This document shows, one piece after another, positions 16,478 through 25,214 of a stretch of DNA of 64,000 bases (position 1 is the stretch's first letter; every line of letters starts with the position of its first letter). A program made the position numbers and the translations under genes. The notes beneath the pieces were generated by a model. The model was not told where the DNA came from and did not search any database. It saw only the letters and a list, made by a program, of their open reading frames with translations. This DNA comes from Niastella caeni. GTDB taxonomy: Bacteria; Bacteroidota; Bacteroidia; Chitinophagales; Chitinophagaceae. Location: positions 372,001 to 436,000 of the forward strand of contig NZ_STFF01000002.1 of assembly GCF_004834005.1 (NCBI RefSeq), in the 5' to 3' direction.

Positions 16478-18354
16478 TTAACTACTAATATAGGTATCTT
16501 CAACTCATGTCGCACCGAGTTAATTGTTTCCCCATACAACCAGTCTTTCAATCCGCTGTGCCGGTGGGCGCCAATGACCAACATATCGGCTTTTGATTCC
16601 TTTATTATGCGAATGATCTCTTCGGCCCGGTTCCGGAATCCCAAATGATAGGTGGCCACCAGGCCCTGTTCGTGCAATTGTTGAACATACATTTGTAAAC
16701 GCTCTTCATCATAGCGGGTTTCGTAATCGTCGCTTTCCTTACCCAATAAGCGGGCCGACGCGCTTTCTACCACATGTATCAGTAAGTACTCTGCATTGCC
16801 CTGGCCTTGCCCTATGGCATGGGCCAGCAACGTATCGTCGTGCTCGCCAAAATCCAAAGCCACCGCGATCTTTTTATAGGTGGGAATAGTTAGTTTTTGT
16901 AAACTTTCCGATTGCGGGTGCATCTGTATGGAAGTTTTTTTAGCCTTTCTGCCAAAGAGCGGGTAAAAAATAATATACACCAACAACCCAAGGAAAAGCG
17001 CGCCTCCGGCAATGATCAGTATTTTCCAATAGATGTTGGCTGACCCGGCAAAGAAAGAACTAACCTCATTGATCAGCATTCGAATATTCAGGTATACCAG
17101 AATAGAAGTAACAACCCAGGCAATAGCCTGTACAACTGGTTTGATGGCAAAATCGCCCATTGTCTTTTTGTCGCTTACAAAATGGATCAACGGAATAATA
17201 GCAAATCCCAATTGCATACTTAAAATAACCTGGCTTAAGATCAGCAGGCTGTCTACTTCCTTTTCCCCGGCAATGGCAATAACCAAAATGGCGGGTACAA
17301 TAGCCAGTAAGCGGGTGAGCAGGCGGCGCATCCAGGGATTGATGCGTAATCGCAGATAGCCTTCCATCACGATCTGACCTGCCAGGGTGCCGGTTACGGT
17401 AGAACTTTGTCCGGCGGCGATCAGCGCAATGGCAAATAGAACCGGCGCTACGGATGAACCTAATAAACCCGACAATAACTGATGCGCCTGTTTGATCTCC
17501 GCCACATCTACCATTCCCTTTTTAAAGAAGGTGGTCGCTGCCAGTATTAATATCGCTGCGTTTACAAGAAAGGCAATGTTCAGGGCAACTGCTGAATCTA
17601 TAAAACTCCATTTCAGCGCTTGTTTAATGCCTTGTTTTGTTTTGGCAATTTTTCGGGTTTGTACCAGTGCAGAGTGTAAATACAAATTGTGCGGCATTAC
17701 AGTGGCGCCAATGATGCCAATTGCTATATACAACGCCTGTTCATTGGGAAGCTTAGGCACGAATCCTTTGGCAATTTCACCGAAAGCTGGTTTGGCCAGC
17801 AATATTTCTACCAGGAACGACAAGCCCACGATAGCTACCAATCCAATGATAAACGCTTCCATTTTGCGGATGCCTAGGCGTTGCAGGAACAACAACAAAA
17901 AGGTATCAAAAACGGTAATGGATACGCCCCAGATAAGCGGTAAGCCGGTTAGCAGGTTTATACCAATGGCCATGCCCAATACTTCGGCCAGGTCGGTAGC
18001 TGCAATGGCCACTTCTGCCAAAATATAAAGCAGAAAATTTACAGACCGGGGATATGTTTCGCGGTTAGCCTGCGCCAGGTCGCGGCCACGAACAATACCA
18101 AGCCGGGCCGACAGGCTTTGTAACAGCAGGGCCATCAGGTTACTCATCAACAAAACCCAAATAAGGGTGTAACCAAACTTACTGCCGCCGGCCAGGTCGG
18201 TAGCCCAGTTGCCGGGGTCCATATAACCTACGCTCACAAGGTAAGCGGGGCCAAAAAATGCAAAAGCCTGTTTCCAGCCGACCTTTTTCTTGCTTATATC
18301 AACTGATTCGTGTACTTCACTTAACGAGGCTTCCCCTTTTATTCTAGTCATCAT
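16471..18354 (-). CDS. mntH: Nramp-family divalent metal transporter fused to a universal stress protein domain
   Basis: 627 residues. Residues ~30-455 form the Nramp transporter with the metal-site motifs D46-P-G-N49 in helix 1 and MPHNLYLHS in helix 6 (about residue 221), plus about 11 membrane segments. Residues ~480-627 form a cytosolic UspA domain (KKIAVALDFGEHDDTLLAHA ... VIGAHRHSGLKDWLYGETINSVRHELKIPILVV). It imports Mn2+ and/or Fe2+ with protons. The gene overlaps the upstream repressor gene by 11 bp, indicating an operon under that repressor. The USP tail is likely a regulatory nucleotide-binding module. Confidence 0.93.
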   Translation of the reverse strand: MMTRIKGEASLSEVHESVDISKKKVGWKQAFAFFGPAYLVSVGYMDPGNWATDLAGGSKFGYTLIWVLLMSNLMALLLQSLSARLGIVRGRDLAQANRETYPRSVNFLLYILAEVAIAATDLAEVLGMAIGINLLTGLPLIWGVSITVFDTFLLLFLQRLGIRKMEAFIIGLVAIVGLSFLVEILLAKPAFGEIAKGFVPKLPNEQALYIAIGIIGATVMPHNLYLHSALVQTRKIAKTKQGIKQALKWSFIDSAVALNIAFLVNAAILILAATTFFKKGMVDVAEIKQAHQLLSGLLGSSVAPVLFAIALIAAGQSSTVTGTLAGQIVMEGYLRLRINPWMRRLLTRLLAIVPAILVIAIAGEKEVDSLLILSQVILSMQLGFAIIPLIHFVSDKKTMGDFAIKPVVQAIAWVVTSILVYLNIRMLINEVSSFFAGSANIYWKILIIAGGALFLGLLVYIIFYPLFGRKAKKTSIQMHPQSESLQKLTIPTYKKIAVALDFGEHDDTLLAHAIGQGQGNAEYLLIHVVESASARLLGKESDDYETRYDEERLQMYVQQLHEQGLVATYHLGFRNRAEEIIRIIKESKADMLVIGAHRHSGLKDWLYGETINSVRHELKIPILVVNL

Positions 18355-19012
18355 ATTTCACAAATACGTTTTTTGCTACGTGTTCACTTATAGTAACGGG
18401 TGATTGATTTTTTATTTTTAGTTCGATGGAATTGTCGAAGGCAAACTTTTTCTTTACTTCCAGTCTTGTACCCAGTGCAATATGTTTGTGGTTTAACAAC
18501 TCCAGGATTTCTGCCGATTGATCGCCGATGCCACTTACTTCGGCTTGTTGATTTACGGGCAGGTTCAGCAGGTCTACCTGCCGGGTAAGGGTCCACCGGC
18601 CCTGGCTATCGGGAATGGGATCGCCATGAGGATCGGTTTTAGGAAACCCTAAAAATTCATCGAGCCGGTCGATCAGTTTCTTGCTGCTGATGTGCTCCAG
18701 TTCTTCTGCCATTTCATGTACTTCATCCCAGCCAAAGCGCAGTTTTTCAACCAGGAAATACTCCCACAACCGGTGCTTGCGAATGATCTGCAGGGCGACT
18801 TTCCGGCCTTCCGTGTTCAGTTTAAACCCTTTATATTTTTCATACAATAATAATTTCTGTGCTTTCAGTTTCTTCAACATATCAGTAACTGAAGCAGGGC
18901 GGGTTTGCATTTCACTGGCTACATCGTTGGTGGTTACGGTACCATGAACTTCCTGCAGGTGAAAGATCGCTTTCAGGTAATTCTCTCTGCTACTCGAATA
19001 TTTAGGACCCAT
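18344..19012 (-). CDS. mntR: DtxR/MntR-family metal-dependent repressor
   Basis: 222 residues: N-terminal winged HTH (about 5-70, YLKAIFHLQEVHGTVTTNDVASEMQTRPASVTDMLKKL), a metal-binding/dimerisation domain (about 75-140, with HRLWEYFLVEKLRFGWDEVHEMAEELEH), and a C-terminal FeoA/SH3-like domain (about 155-222). Members repress Mn2+ or Fe2+ import genes when the metal is bound. Overlap with mntH and a palindrome 55 bp upstream of this start imply autoregulation of a two-gene operon. The three-domain form resembles IdeR/DtxR more than the short Bacillus MntR. Confidence 0.93.
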   Translation of the reverse strand: MGPKYSSSRENYLKAIFHLQEVHGTVTTNDVASEMQTRPASVTDMLKKLKAQKLLLYEKYKGFKLNTEGRKVALQIIRKHRLWEYFLVEKLRFGWDEVHEMAEELEHISSKKLIDRLDEFLGFPKTDPHGDPIPDSQGRWTLTRQVDLLNLPVNQQAEVSGIGDQSAEILELLNHKHIALGTRLEVKKKFAFDNSIELKIKNQSPVTISEHVAKNVFVKYDD

Positions 19013-19066
19013 AGATTATTGTTTAAGTCACAGCACACCTGCTTTTAATGCGTACCTAAAATAAAA

Positions 19067-19082
19067 TTTAGACAAATCTAAA
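19067..19082. promoter_or_regulatory. Candidate operator for the DtxR-family repressor
   Basis: Perfect 6-4-6 inverted repeat TTTAGA-CAAA-TCTAAA located 55-70 bp upstream of the repressor start codon in an AT-rich stretch. Length, symmetry and position fit DtxR/MntR-type operators. Confidence 0.6.
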
Positions 19083-19127
19083 AAAATATCAGGCTAACTC
19101 CAAATCAGGCTGGTTTCATCCTTTAGA

Positions 19128-19243
19128 TGGCCAGATGGCTGCATTGCCGGATGGTTGATCCGTTGAACAACCGGCTTTATGAATATTCGCAGGAAACCCG
19201 AACAGCGCGTGCACACCCATCAAACTATCAAACCATCAAAAAG
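19128..19243. repeat. Inverted pair of GATGG / CCATC-type arrays
   Basis: 19128-19166 contains GATGGCC, AGATGGC, GGATGGT units; 19217-19243 contains CCATCAAA, CTATCAAA, CCATCAAA, roughly inverted. They fill part of the 334-bp gap between the divergent repressor and lipoprotein genes. The rest contains only the operator and a duplicated ATCAGGCT at 19088-19113. Confidence 0.5.
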
Positions 19244-19346
19244 AGGCGGGACCGAATTTTTGGTGGGCCCCGGGGGAGGCGGCGTTTTCTTTTTGAAGTG
19301 ACTATGAATGCTTATTTTTATCCATTAACAGCTATCGGATATTTTT

Positions 19347-20294
19347 ATGAAGAAGTACCTCTTAAGTCTGGGTTTATTAATATTATTTGCATGCAAGGAC
19401 AAAAAAGCACCTTTACAAGCAGGTGATATAGTAACGGCCGCAGATTTTGTTGCCTTTTACCCCGAAGTAACGCTGCCTTATATTATAGCCGATACCATGT
19501 TGGTAAAAAAGTCGAATGATTCTATGGCGCTTGGGCTTACGACCTTTTCCAAATTTATTCCCGATAGCATCTGGAGGAAAGATTTTGGGAAGAACGCTAC
19601 ACCTAAGTTTTATGCCCTGGCAAGAACAGCCGAAAAAGAAAAAGAACATTATTTGTTTACCAAGGTCACTGCAGGCAGCAAGCGGGTTGTATACCTTGCT
19701 TGTTTTAGTAAGGATAATAAATTTTTAAAGGCCATGCCTTTATTGAAGACCGGTTTTGAACATTATACGTCGGCTTATGGTTTGCTCGATTCAAAATTTC
19801 AGATCACTACCTACCGCGAAACCAAAAAAGCGGGTGGGGACGTGCTTTTCAAAAGAAATATTTATTTCTATGATAGGAACGGGGATAATTTTACCCTTAT
19901 TGTAACTGAACCGAATGAAGATATTATCCAGGATGTACAGAACCCGATTGATACAATGTCTGCTAAAAATAAATTTTCAGGCGACTATGTAGAAAATGAT
20001 AGGAATTTCGTTTCAGTGCGGGACGGAAGGAACGCTTCGGAAATGGTGTTTTTTGTGCATTTTGAAAAAAACGGTGGTAAATGTATAGGTGAGCTAAAAG
20101 GTACAGCACGTTTTATTTCACCCACTGTGGCACAATTTGTTAAAAGTGATAATCCCTGTTCGTTGGAGTTTTTATTTGCCGGCAACAAGATCACTATGAA
20201 AGAGAAAGGCGGGTGTGGATCGTATCGGGATATTCAATGCTTTTTTAGCGGAAGTTACTGGAAGAAGAAAGCATCGAAGCCAAAGAAGAAGTAA
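19347..20294 (+). CDS. Lipoprotein of unknown function
   Basis: 315 residues. Signal peptide with lipobox LLILFAC (acylated Cys at about residue 16), so probably an envelope lipoprotein. The mature part is mixed and basic at the end (KKKASKPKKK) with no motif I recognise; it contains several Cys residues near the C-terminus (CIGELKG, NPCSLEF, GGCGSYRDIQC). I do not assign a function. Single gene. Confidence 0.8.
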   Translation: MKKYLLSLGLLILFACKDKKAPLQAGDIVTAADFVAFYPEVTLPYIIADTMLVKKSNDSMALGLTTFSKFIPDSIWRKDFGKNATPKFYALARTAEKEKEHYLFTKVTAGSKRVVYLACFSKDNKFLKAMPLLKTGFEHYTSAYGLLDSKFQITTYRETKKAGGDVLFKRNIYFYDRNGDNFTLIVTEPNEDIIQDVQNPIDTMSAKNKFSGDYVENDRNFVSVRDGRNASEMVFFVHFEKNGGKCIGELKGTARFISPTVAQFVKSDNPCSLEFLFAGNKITMKEKGGCGSYRDIQCFFSGSYWKKKASKPKKK

Positions 20295-20518
20295 GGGCAG
20301 GAAGCAGTAAGAAAGCAGAACTTACAAATTAAGACAGATAGCCGGTAACCGCATACTAACAGTCATTAGTTGTACTCAACGCCTTAACATAGCTAACATC
20401 TCTTAGCCCCAGGGAATACGAATTTAACGTTATATTCGCCCCGTCTTTGTAGCATTAATATTACAATCAGGACACCTATTATAATCAGTACCTGGAAAGT
20501 ATAAAAAGAACAGTGTAT

Positions 20519-22174
20519 ATGAGTTTTACCAATTTTACAGTTCCTTACCCGATAGAAGGGAAATACAGCAAAAGAGTAGCTTATTTTTCAATGGAATTTG
20601 CAGTGCATCAGCCATTGAAAATTTACAGCGGCGGCCTTGGCTTTTTATCAGGCTCGCATTTGCGCAGTGCGTATGAGTTACAACAAAACATGGTAGGCAT
20701 TGGCATCTTGTGGAAATACGGTTACTATGACCAGGCCCGTAACCAGGACCATACCCTGCAGGTAACCTGGTTGGAAAAGAATTATCATTTCCTGGAAGAT
20801 ACCGGCATTAAATTTCAAATTACCATTCACGATCACCTGGTATGGGTGAAAGCATATTACCTGAACCCGGAAACATTCAAAACAGCGCCACTTTTTTTAT
20901 TGAGCACTGACTTGCCGGAGAACGATCATATTTCGCAAACCATTACCCATCGCTTATACGATGCCAATGTGGCTACCAAAGTGGCCCAGTTCATATTATT
21001 AGGTGTAGGCGGCGCCAAGCTGCTGGATGAAATAGGATTTAATCCCGACCTGTACCATTTGAATGAAGCGCATGGCGTATCATCTGTTTTTTATTTGTAC
21101 AAAAAATTCGGCAACAAGATTGAAGAAGTAAAAAAGCGGTTAGTATTCACTACGCATACACCTGAAGAAGCCGGTAATGAAAAGCATGATATTCATCTGT
21201 GTCATAAAATGAGTTACTTCTGTGGCTTAAGCATTGAAGAAGTGCGCAAGATCACCGGTATGAACGATGAACAGTTCAATCACTCCCTGGTAGCATTGCG
21301 ATTTGCGCACCTGGCTAATGGCGTATCAAAATTGCATGGTGAAGTATCGCGGGCCATGTGGGGCCGGCATGAGAACATTTGCCCGATTATTTCTATAACC
21401 AATGCGCAGAACTGGCGTTACTGGTCAGATAAACAATTATACCGCGCAGCAGAAGAAGGCAATGACAGCTGGTGGGATGATCGCAAGAAATACCTGAAGC
21501 GCCGGGCCTTTGATATTGTGGCCGATCAAACCGGTAAACTGTTCAACCCGAACGTATTTACTATTGTATGGGCGCGCCGCTTTGCCGGTTATAAACGGGC
21601 AGAACTGCTTACCCGCGATAAAGCGCGGTTTGAAAAATTAATTAGCAGCACCAAGTATCCCGTGCAGATCATTTGGGCCGGAAAACCATATCCGATGGAT
21701 TATCCTGCCATTAATGAGTTCAATAACCTGGTGCATTTAAGTCGTAATTACAAGAATATTGCAGTGGTTGTCGGTTATGAATTGGGGTTGTCAAAACGGT
21801 TGAAACAGGCTGCCGATATCTGGTTGAATAACCCGCGTGTTCCCCGCGAAGCATCCGGTACCAGCGGTATGACGGCTGCCATGAACGGCGCCATCAATTT
21901 CTCTACGTCTGATGGCTGGATCCCCGAGTTCATTGATCAGGGACATAATGGCTTTGTAGTTCCCAAACCTGACTATGCCAAAATGAGTGTGCAGGAGCAG
22001 GATCAATACGATCTGGATAAAATGTATGATATGCTCGAACATGATATTCTGCCCATGTATTATGAACGTTACGATACCTGGCGTCAGATAGCCAAGAACG
22101 GAATGCGTGATGTACGCTTCCAGTTCGACTCGGGACGGATGGCTAACGAATACTACGAATTATTGTATAAATAA
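20519..22174 (+). CDS. GT35 alpha-glucan phosphorylase-like protein lacking the PLP lysine
   Basis: 551 residues from ATG 20519 (the frame can begin at a GTG six bases earlier). It matches the short bacterial alpha-glucan phosphorylase type: VAYFSMEFAVHQPLKIYSGGLGFLSGSH at the start, VFTTHTPEEAGNEKH, VWARRFAGYKR, and the active-site loop EASGTSGM. In catalytic phosphorylases the residue after EASGTSGM is the lysine that binds pyridoxal phosphate; here it is T452 (codon ACG in place of AAG/AAA), while the surrounding AAMNG and DGW are kept. It may therefore be a non-phosphorolytic or glucan-binding protein. Terminator at 22192-22223. Confidence 0.85.
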   Translation: MSFTNFTVPYPIEGKYSKRVAYFSMEFAVHQPLKIYSGGLGFLSGSHLRSAYELQQNMVGIGILWKYGYYDQARNQDHTLQVTWLEKNYHFLEDTGIKFQITIHDHLVWVKAYYLNPETFKTAPLFLLSTDLPENDHISQTITHRLYDANVATKVAQFILLGVGGAKLLDEIGFNPDLYHLNEAHGVSSVFYLYKKFGNKIEEVKKRLVFTTHTPEEAGNEKHDIHLCHKMSYFCGLSIEEVRKITGMNDEQFNHSLVALRFAHLANGVSKLHGEVSRAMWGRHENICPIISITNAQNWRYWSDKQLYRAAEEGNDSWWDDRKKYLKRRAFDIVADQTGKLFNPNVFTIVWARRFAGYKRAELLTRDKARFEKLISSTKYPVQIIWAGKPYPMDYPAINEFNNLVHLSRNYKNIAVVVGYELGLSKRLKQAADIWLNNPRVPREASGTSGMTAAMNGAINFSTSDGWIPEFIDQGHNGFVVPKPDYAKMSVQEQDQYDLDKMYDMLEHDILPMYYERYDTWRQIAKNGMRDVRFQFDSGRMANEYYELLYK

Positions 22175-22191
22175 AGTTCTAATTAAAGGTT

Positions 22192-22223
22192 AAGGATCAT
22201 CTGGTTACAGGTGATCCTTTTTT
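22192..22223 (+). terminator. Terminator after the phosphorylase-like gene
   Basis: Stem GGATCATCTG/CAGGTGATCC with loop GTTA and six T residues. Its core differs at one base from the minus-strand lpdA terminator at 1192-1228. Confidence 0.9.
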
Positions 22224-22274
22224 AATGTCGAATATTGAATATCCAATTTTGAAGGACTTCGATATTCAACATTC
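22224..22274. repeat. AATRTTG heptamer array with inverted tail
   Basis: AATGTCG AATATTG AATATCC AATTTTG, then the inverted GATATTCAACATTC. It continues directly from the terminator, as at the lpdA locus. Confidence 0.75.
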
Positions 22275-22335
22275 TTTTATGTAATTTCCGGCCAGTGTGC
22301 ATCTTTCATAAAATCATTCACATAAAATGAGTTTT

Positions 22336-24153
22336 ATGAAACGTACACTGATCGTTTTGATATCCTTTTCGTTAAGTGCTGCTGTACATGCTGGCGGCGA
22401 TAAAAATATTGTTACCTCGGTATTGAAATCGGCCATGGTATACAGGACCGGCGCTGAATTAACACATGCCGCCAAAGCCTCGCTGAACCAGGGAAATAAT
22501 GAATTAGTGATAGATAATATCAGTAACCGCATTGATATTAATAGTTTGCAAATAGGCAGTCCCGGCTCAGCCGGGAGCAACGTAACCATCCTCTCTGTTG
22601 AATTTTCCACCAATTTCCTGCGACCTGAACATAAGCTGCCCATTGTAAGAAAGCTCGAAGATTCGCTGGATGCGGTAAATGATGAAATAACGCGGGTGCA
22701 GGTAGTGTTAAAAACCGACCAGGAATTATTAGACCTGTTAAAAGCCAACAAGGAGATCCGTGGCGACCAAACCGGGGTTAGTGTGGTTGAGCTTACAAAA
22801 ATGATGGAGTACTATAAAACAAAAACCCTTGAGTTGCAAAATGAGATCAGCCGGTATAAAGAGAAAGAAACAAAGCTGAAAGCCATTACTGTTAAGTTAA
22901 ACCAGCAGATAAAAGAAGAAGAACAAAAAAATAATAAAACCATTGGCAAGCTGTTGTTGCAATTGTATTGCCCGTTGGCCGGTCAGTATGATTTTACGGT
23001 ATCGTATGTAACGCCTGCTGCCGGTTGGAATCCTTCCTATGATCTGCGGGTTGAAAGTATCAACAAGCCTGTTTCTTTAGCCTACAAAGCCAAACTGATG
23101 CAAAGCACCGGTATTGATTGGGAAAACGTGAAACTGGCCTTATCTACTTCGGTCCCTTCACAACATAACAATGCTCCTGATGTAAAAGCCTGGTTCCTCG
23201 CATATGTTAACCCGGTTAACGACATGGAAAGAGCTTTAAGAGGCCGGGTTGCTGGTGTGGCTGCCGCACCTGCAACTGCTGAATTGAGTGAGGTTATTGT
23301 AATGGGTTATGGAAGTGCAAATCGCGATTCTAAAGAGGAGAAGGAGCAGGCGGCTGAGCCGGTATATATTGTAAATGGTATGCCCGTAAGCAAAACGGAG
23401 TTTAAAAAGATTGACAAAAAGGCCATTAAAAGTATGGAAGTGCTAAAGGATGCCCAGGCTTCTGCAATTTATGGAAGCAGGGCATCAGGCGGCGCTGTAA
23501 TTGTAACCCTGAAAGAAATGGGAGATTATGTATCAATAAAAGACAACCAACTGAATGTGGTGTTTGATATTGAGCTGCCTTATGATGTGCCTTCGAATGG
23601 TAAAGAGCAGAATGTTAATCTGAAAGATTTTAAAATACCGGCCCAATACAAATACTATAGTGTTCCCCGGTTAGATAAAGATGCTTACCTGTTAGGTGAA
23701 ATAGTAGATTGGGAAGCATTGAACCTGTTGCCGGGCGAAGCCAACATAATATTTGAAGGGACCTATATTGGTAAAACAACTATTGATGCCGGTTCTGTAC
23801 AGGATACACTGAACCTTACGCTGGGCAGGGATAAACGGGTTGTAGTGAACCGCGAAAAACTGAATGATTTCAGCAGTGTAAAATTCCTCGGTACCAACAA
23901 AAAGCAAACATTCACCTATGAAATAACGGTGCGGAATAATAAGAAAGAAGCGGTTCAGGTGGAGTTACAGGACCAATATCCTTTATCGTCTAATAAAGAC
24001 ATTGAAGTGGAATTGCTGCAACACGATGGGGCATCGGTGAATGAGGAAACCGGTATTTTAACCTGGAATGCGAAACTGGCGCCTGGTGAAATAAAGAAAT
24101 ACCGAATAAGTTATAGTGTGAAGTATCCGAAAGACAGAATTATTAATTTATAG
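22336..24153 (+). CDS. DUF4139 (MuiA-type) exported protein with an embedded SusC-plug-like segment
   Basis: 605 residues from ATG 22336, giving a good signal peptide (cleavage near VHA-GG). The N-terminal DUF4140-type domain and a coiled-coil (about residues 110-215) precede the DUF4139 domain, which starts near GQYDFTVSYVTPAAGWNPSYDLRV. Between about 300 and 393 the DUF4139 domain is interrupted by a segment reading like a TonB-receptor plug: ALRGRVAGV, SEVIVMGYG, VYIVNGMPV, SMEVLKDAQASAIYGSRASGGAVIVTLK. No beta-barrel follows. The DUF4139 domain then resumes with a beta-rich C-terminus. Role unknown, presumably periplasmic or surface. The stop codon lies at the edge of the GTTTRTG element. 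Confidence 0.88.
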   Translation: MKRTLIVLISFSLSAAVHAGGDKNIVTSVLKSAMVYRTGAELTHAAKASLNQGNNELVIDNISNRIDINSLQIGSPGSAGSNVTILSVEFSTNFLRPEHKLPIVRKLEDSLDAVNDEITRVQVVLKTDQELLDLLKANKEIRGDQTGVSVVELTKMMEYYKTKTLELQNEISRYKEKETKLKAITVKLNQQIKEEEQKNNKTIGKLLLQLYCPLAGQYDFTVSYVTPAAGWNPSYDLRVESINKPVSLAYKAKLMQSTGIDWENVKLALSTSVPSQHNNAPDVKAWFLAYVNPVNDMERALRGRVAGVAAAPATAELSEVIVMGYGSANRDSKEEKEQAAEPVYIVNGMPVSKTEFKKIDKKAIKSMEVLKDAQASAIYGSRASGGAVIVTLKEMGDYVSIKDNQLNVVFDIELPYDVPSNGKEQNVNLKDFKIPAQYKYYSVPRLDKDAYLLGEIVDWEALNLLPGEANIIFEGTYIGKTTIDAGSVQDTLNLTLGRDKRVVVNREKLNDFSSVKFLGTNKKQTFTYEITVRNNKKEAVQVELQDQYPLSSNKDIEVELLQHDGASVNEETGILTWNAKLAPGEIKKYRISYSVKYPKDRIINL

Positions 24154-24309
24154 TTTGTAGTTTATGGTTTGTGGTTGCTTCGCATGTTGAGCAGCATGAA
24201 GGATATGCGGTAGCCTTTTATTCTAAAATTAAGAACAAGACTGCTAAAATGTATTCAAGCTATTCAAAGTGCAAGGCAACCACAAACTACAAACCATAAA
24301 CCACAAACA
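24151..24309. repeat. Paired GTTTRTG heptamer element, copy 3
   Basis: Left arm 24151-24178 begins with the TAG stop codon of the DUF4139 gene (TAGTTTGTA GTTTATG GTTTGTG GTTGC). Right arm 24276-24309 is the inverted form and ends 2 bp before the FKBP stop codon. The centre is unrelated to the other copies. Convergent genes on either side. Confidence 0.85.
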
Positions 24310-24311
24310 AT

Positions 24312-25040
24312 TTATTTAACGATCTCTATCAACTCAACATCAAAGATCAGGGTTGAACCTTCCTTAATGGTTGGTCCTGCAGGGTTATCACCATAAGCAA
24401 GATCGGAAGGAATGAACAATTTCCATTTGCTGCCTACGGGCATTAATTGTAACGCTTCTGTCCAACCGGGAATTACATTTTTTAAACCCAGGGTGATCGG
24501 CTGGCCACGATCAACAGAGCTGTCGAAAACAGTACCGTCGATTAACATACCATGGTAATGCACTTTTACCTGGTCTTCAATAGTTGGTTTAGGGCCAGTG
24601 CCTTCTTTAACGATCTGGTATTGCAATCCGCTTGGTAAAGCAACTACACCCGGCTTCTTTTTATTTTCTGCCAAAAAAGCTTCTCCGGCTTTTTTATTGG
24701 GCGAAGCTTTAGCGCTGCGCGCACTCTGCATATAATTTACAATGCAATTATTTACCTGGGTTTCATTCAGCAGAGGTTTGTCAACTTTAGCATCTGCAAG
24801 CGCTTTCAGAACTAACTGGTTATTTATATTGCTAATGCCCTGGGCTTTGTAAAAACTTGCGATACTTAAGCCTATGGCATAACTAAACGAATCGGCAGAA
24901 TTTTTTAAAACCGGAGCAGTGGGGGTAGCGGCGGTAGCGGGTTTTTTGGTAGCTGCAACCGGTTTTTTCTTAGCCTGCGCCTGGGCCAGCATTACCGTAG
25001 CTGGTAAACAGGCAAAAGCCAACAGCACATATTTTTTCAT
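24312..25040 (-). CDS. FKBP-type peptidyl-prolyl cis-trans isomerase, exported
   Basis: 242 residues from ATG 25040; the longer frame adds seven residues. Signal peptide (ending near LAQAQA) followed by a Lys/Ala/Pro-rich linker. The N-terminal helical FkpA-type dimerisation domain spans about 50-125. The C-terminal FKBP domain (about 135-242) carries VKVHYHGMLIDGTVFDSS, VIPGWTEALQLMPVGSKW and YGDNPAGPTI. It acts as a periplasmic or outer-membrane-facing folding catalyst. Single gene on the minus strand. Confidence 0.94.
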   Translation of the reverse strand: MKKYVLLAFACLPATVMLAQAQAKKKPVAATKKPATAATPTAPVLKNSADSFSYAIGLSIASFYKAQGISNINNQLVLKALADAKVDKPLLNETQVNNCIVNYMQSARSAKASPNKKAGEAFLAENKKKPGVVALPSGLQYQIVKEGTGPKPTIEDQVKVHYHGMLIDGTVFDSSVDRGQPITLGLKNVIPGWTEALQLMPVGSKWKLFIPSDLAYGDNPAGPTIKEGSTLIFDVELIEIVK

Positions 25041-25214
25041 TACATAAATTTTAGGTCTCAAAAGTAAGTGAATGAATCGTCCATGACAAAATTTTCATTA
25101 TGACATCTGAAAGCAATGAAAATGTCGTCATAGCCTGTCCCTGCTTGTCGGGAGTAAGATCCATCTGGCCAAACAACAATAAATAATAGCAGATGAAACG
25201 TATTCATGAATGAA

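Noticed and set aside
19127..19426. 99-residue + strand ORF upstream of the lipoprotein gene
   Set aside because: It consists mainly of translated repeat arrays and then overlaps the lipoprotein gene out of frame.
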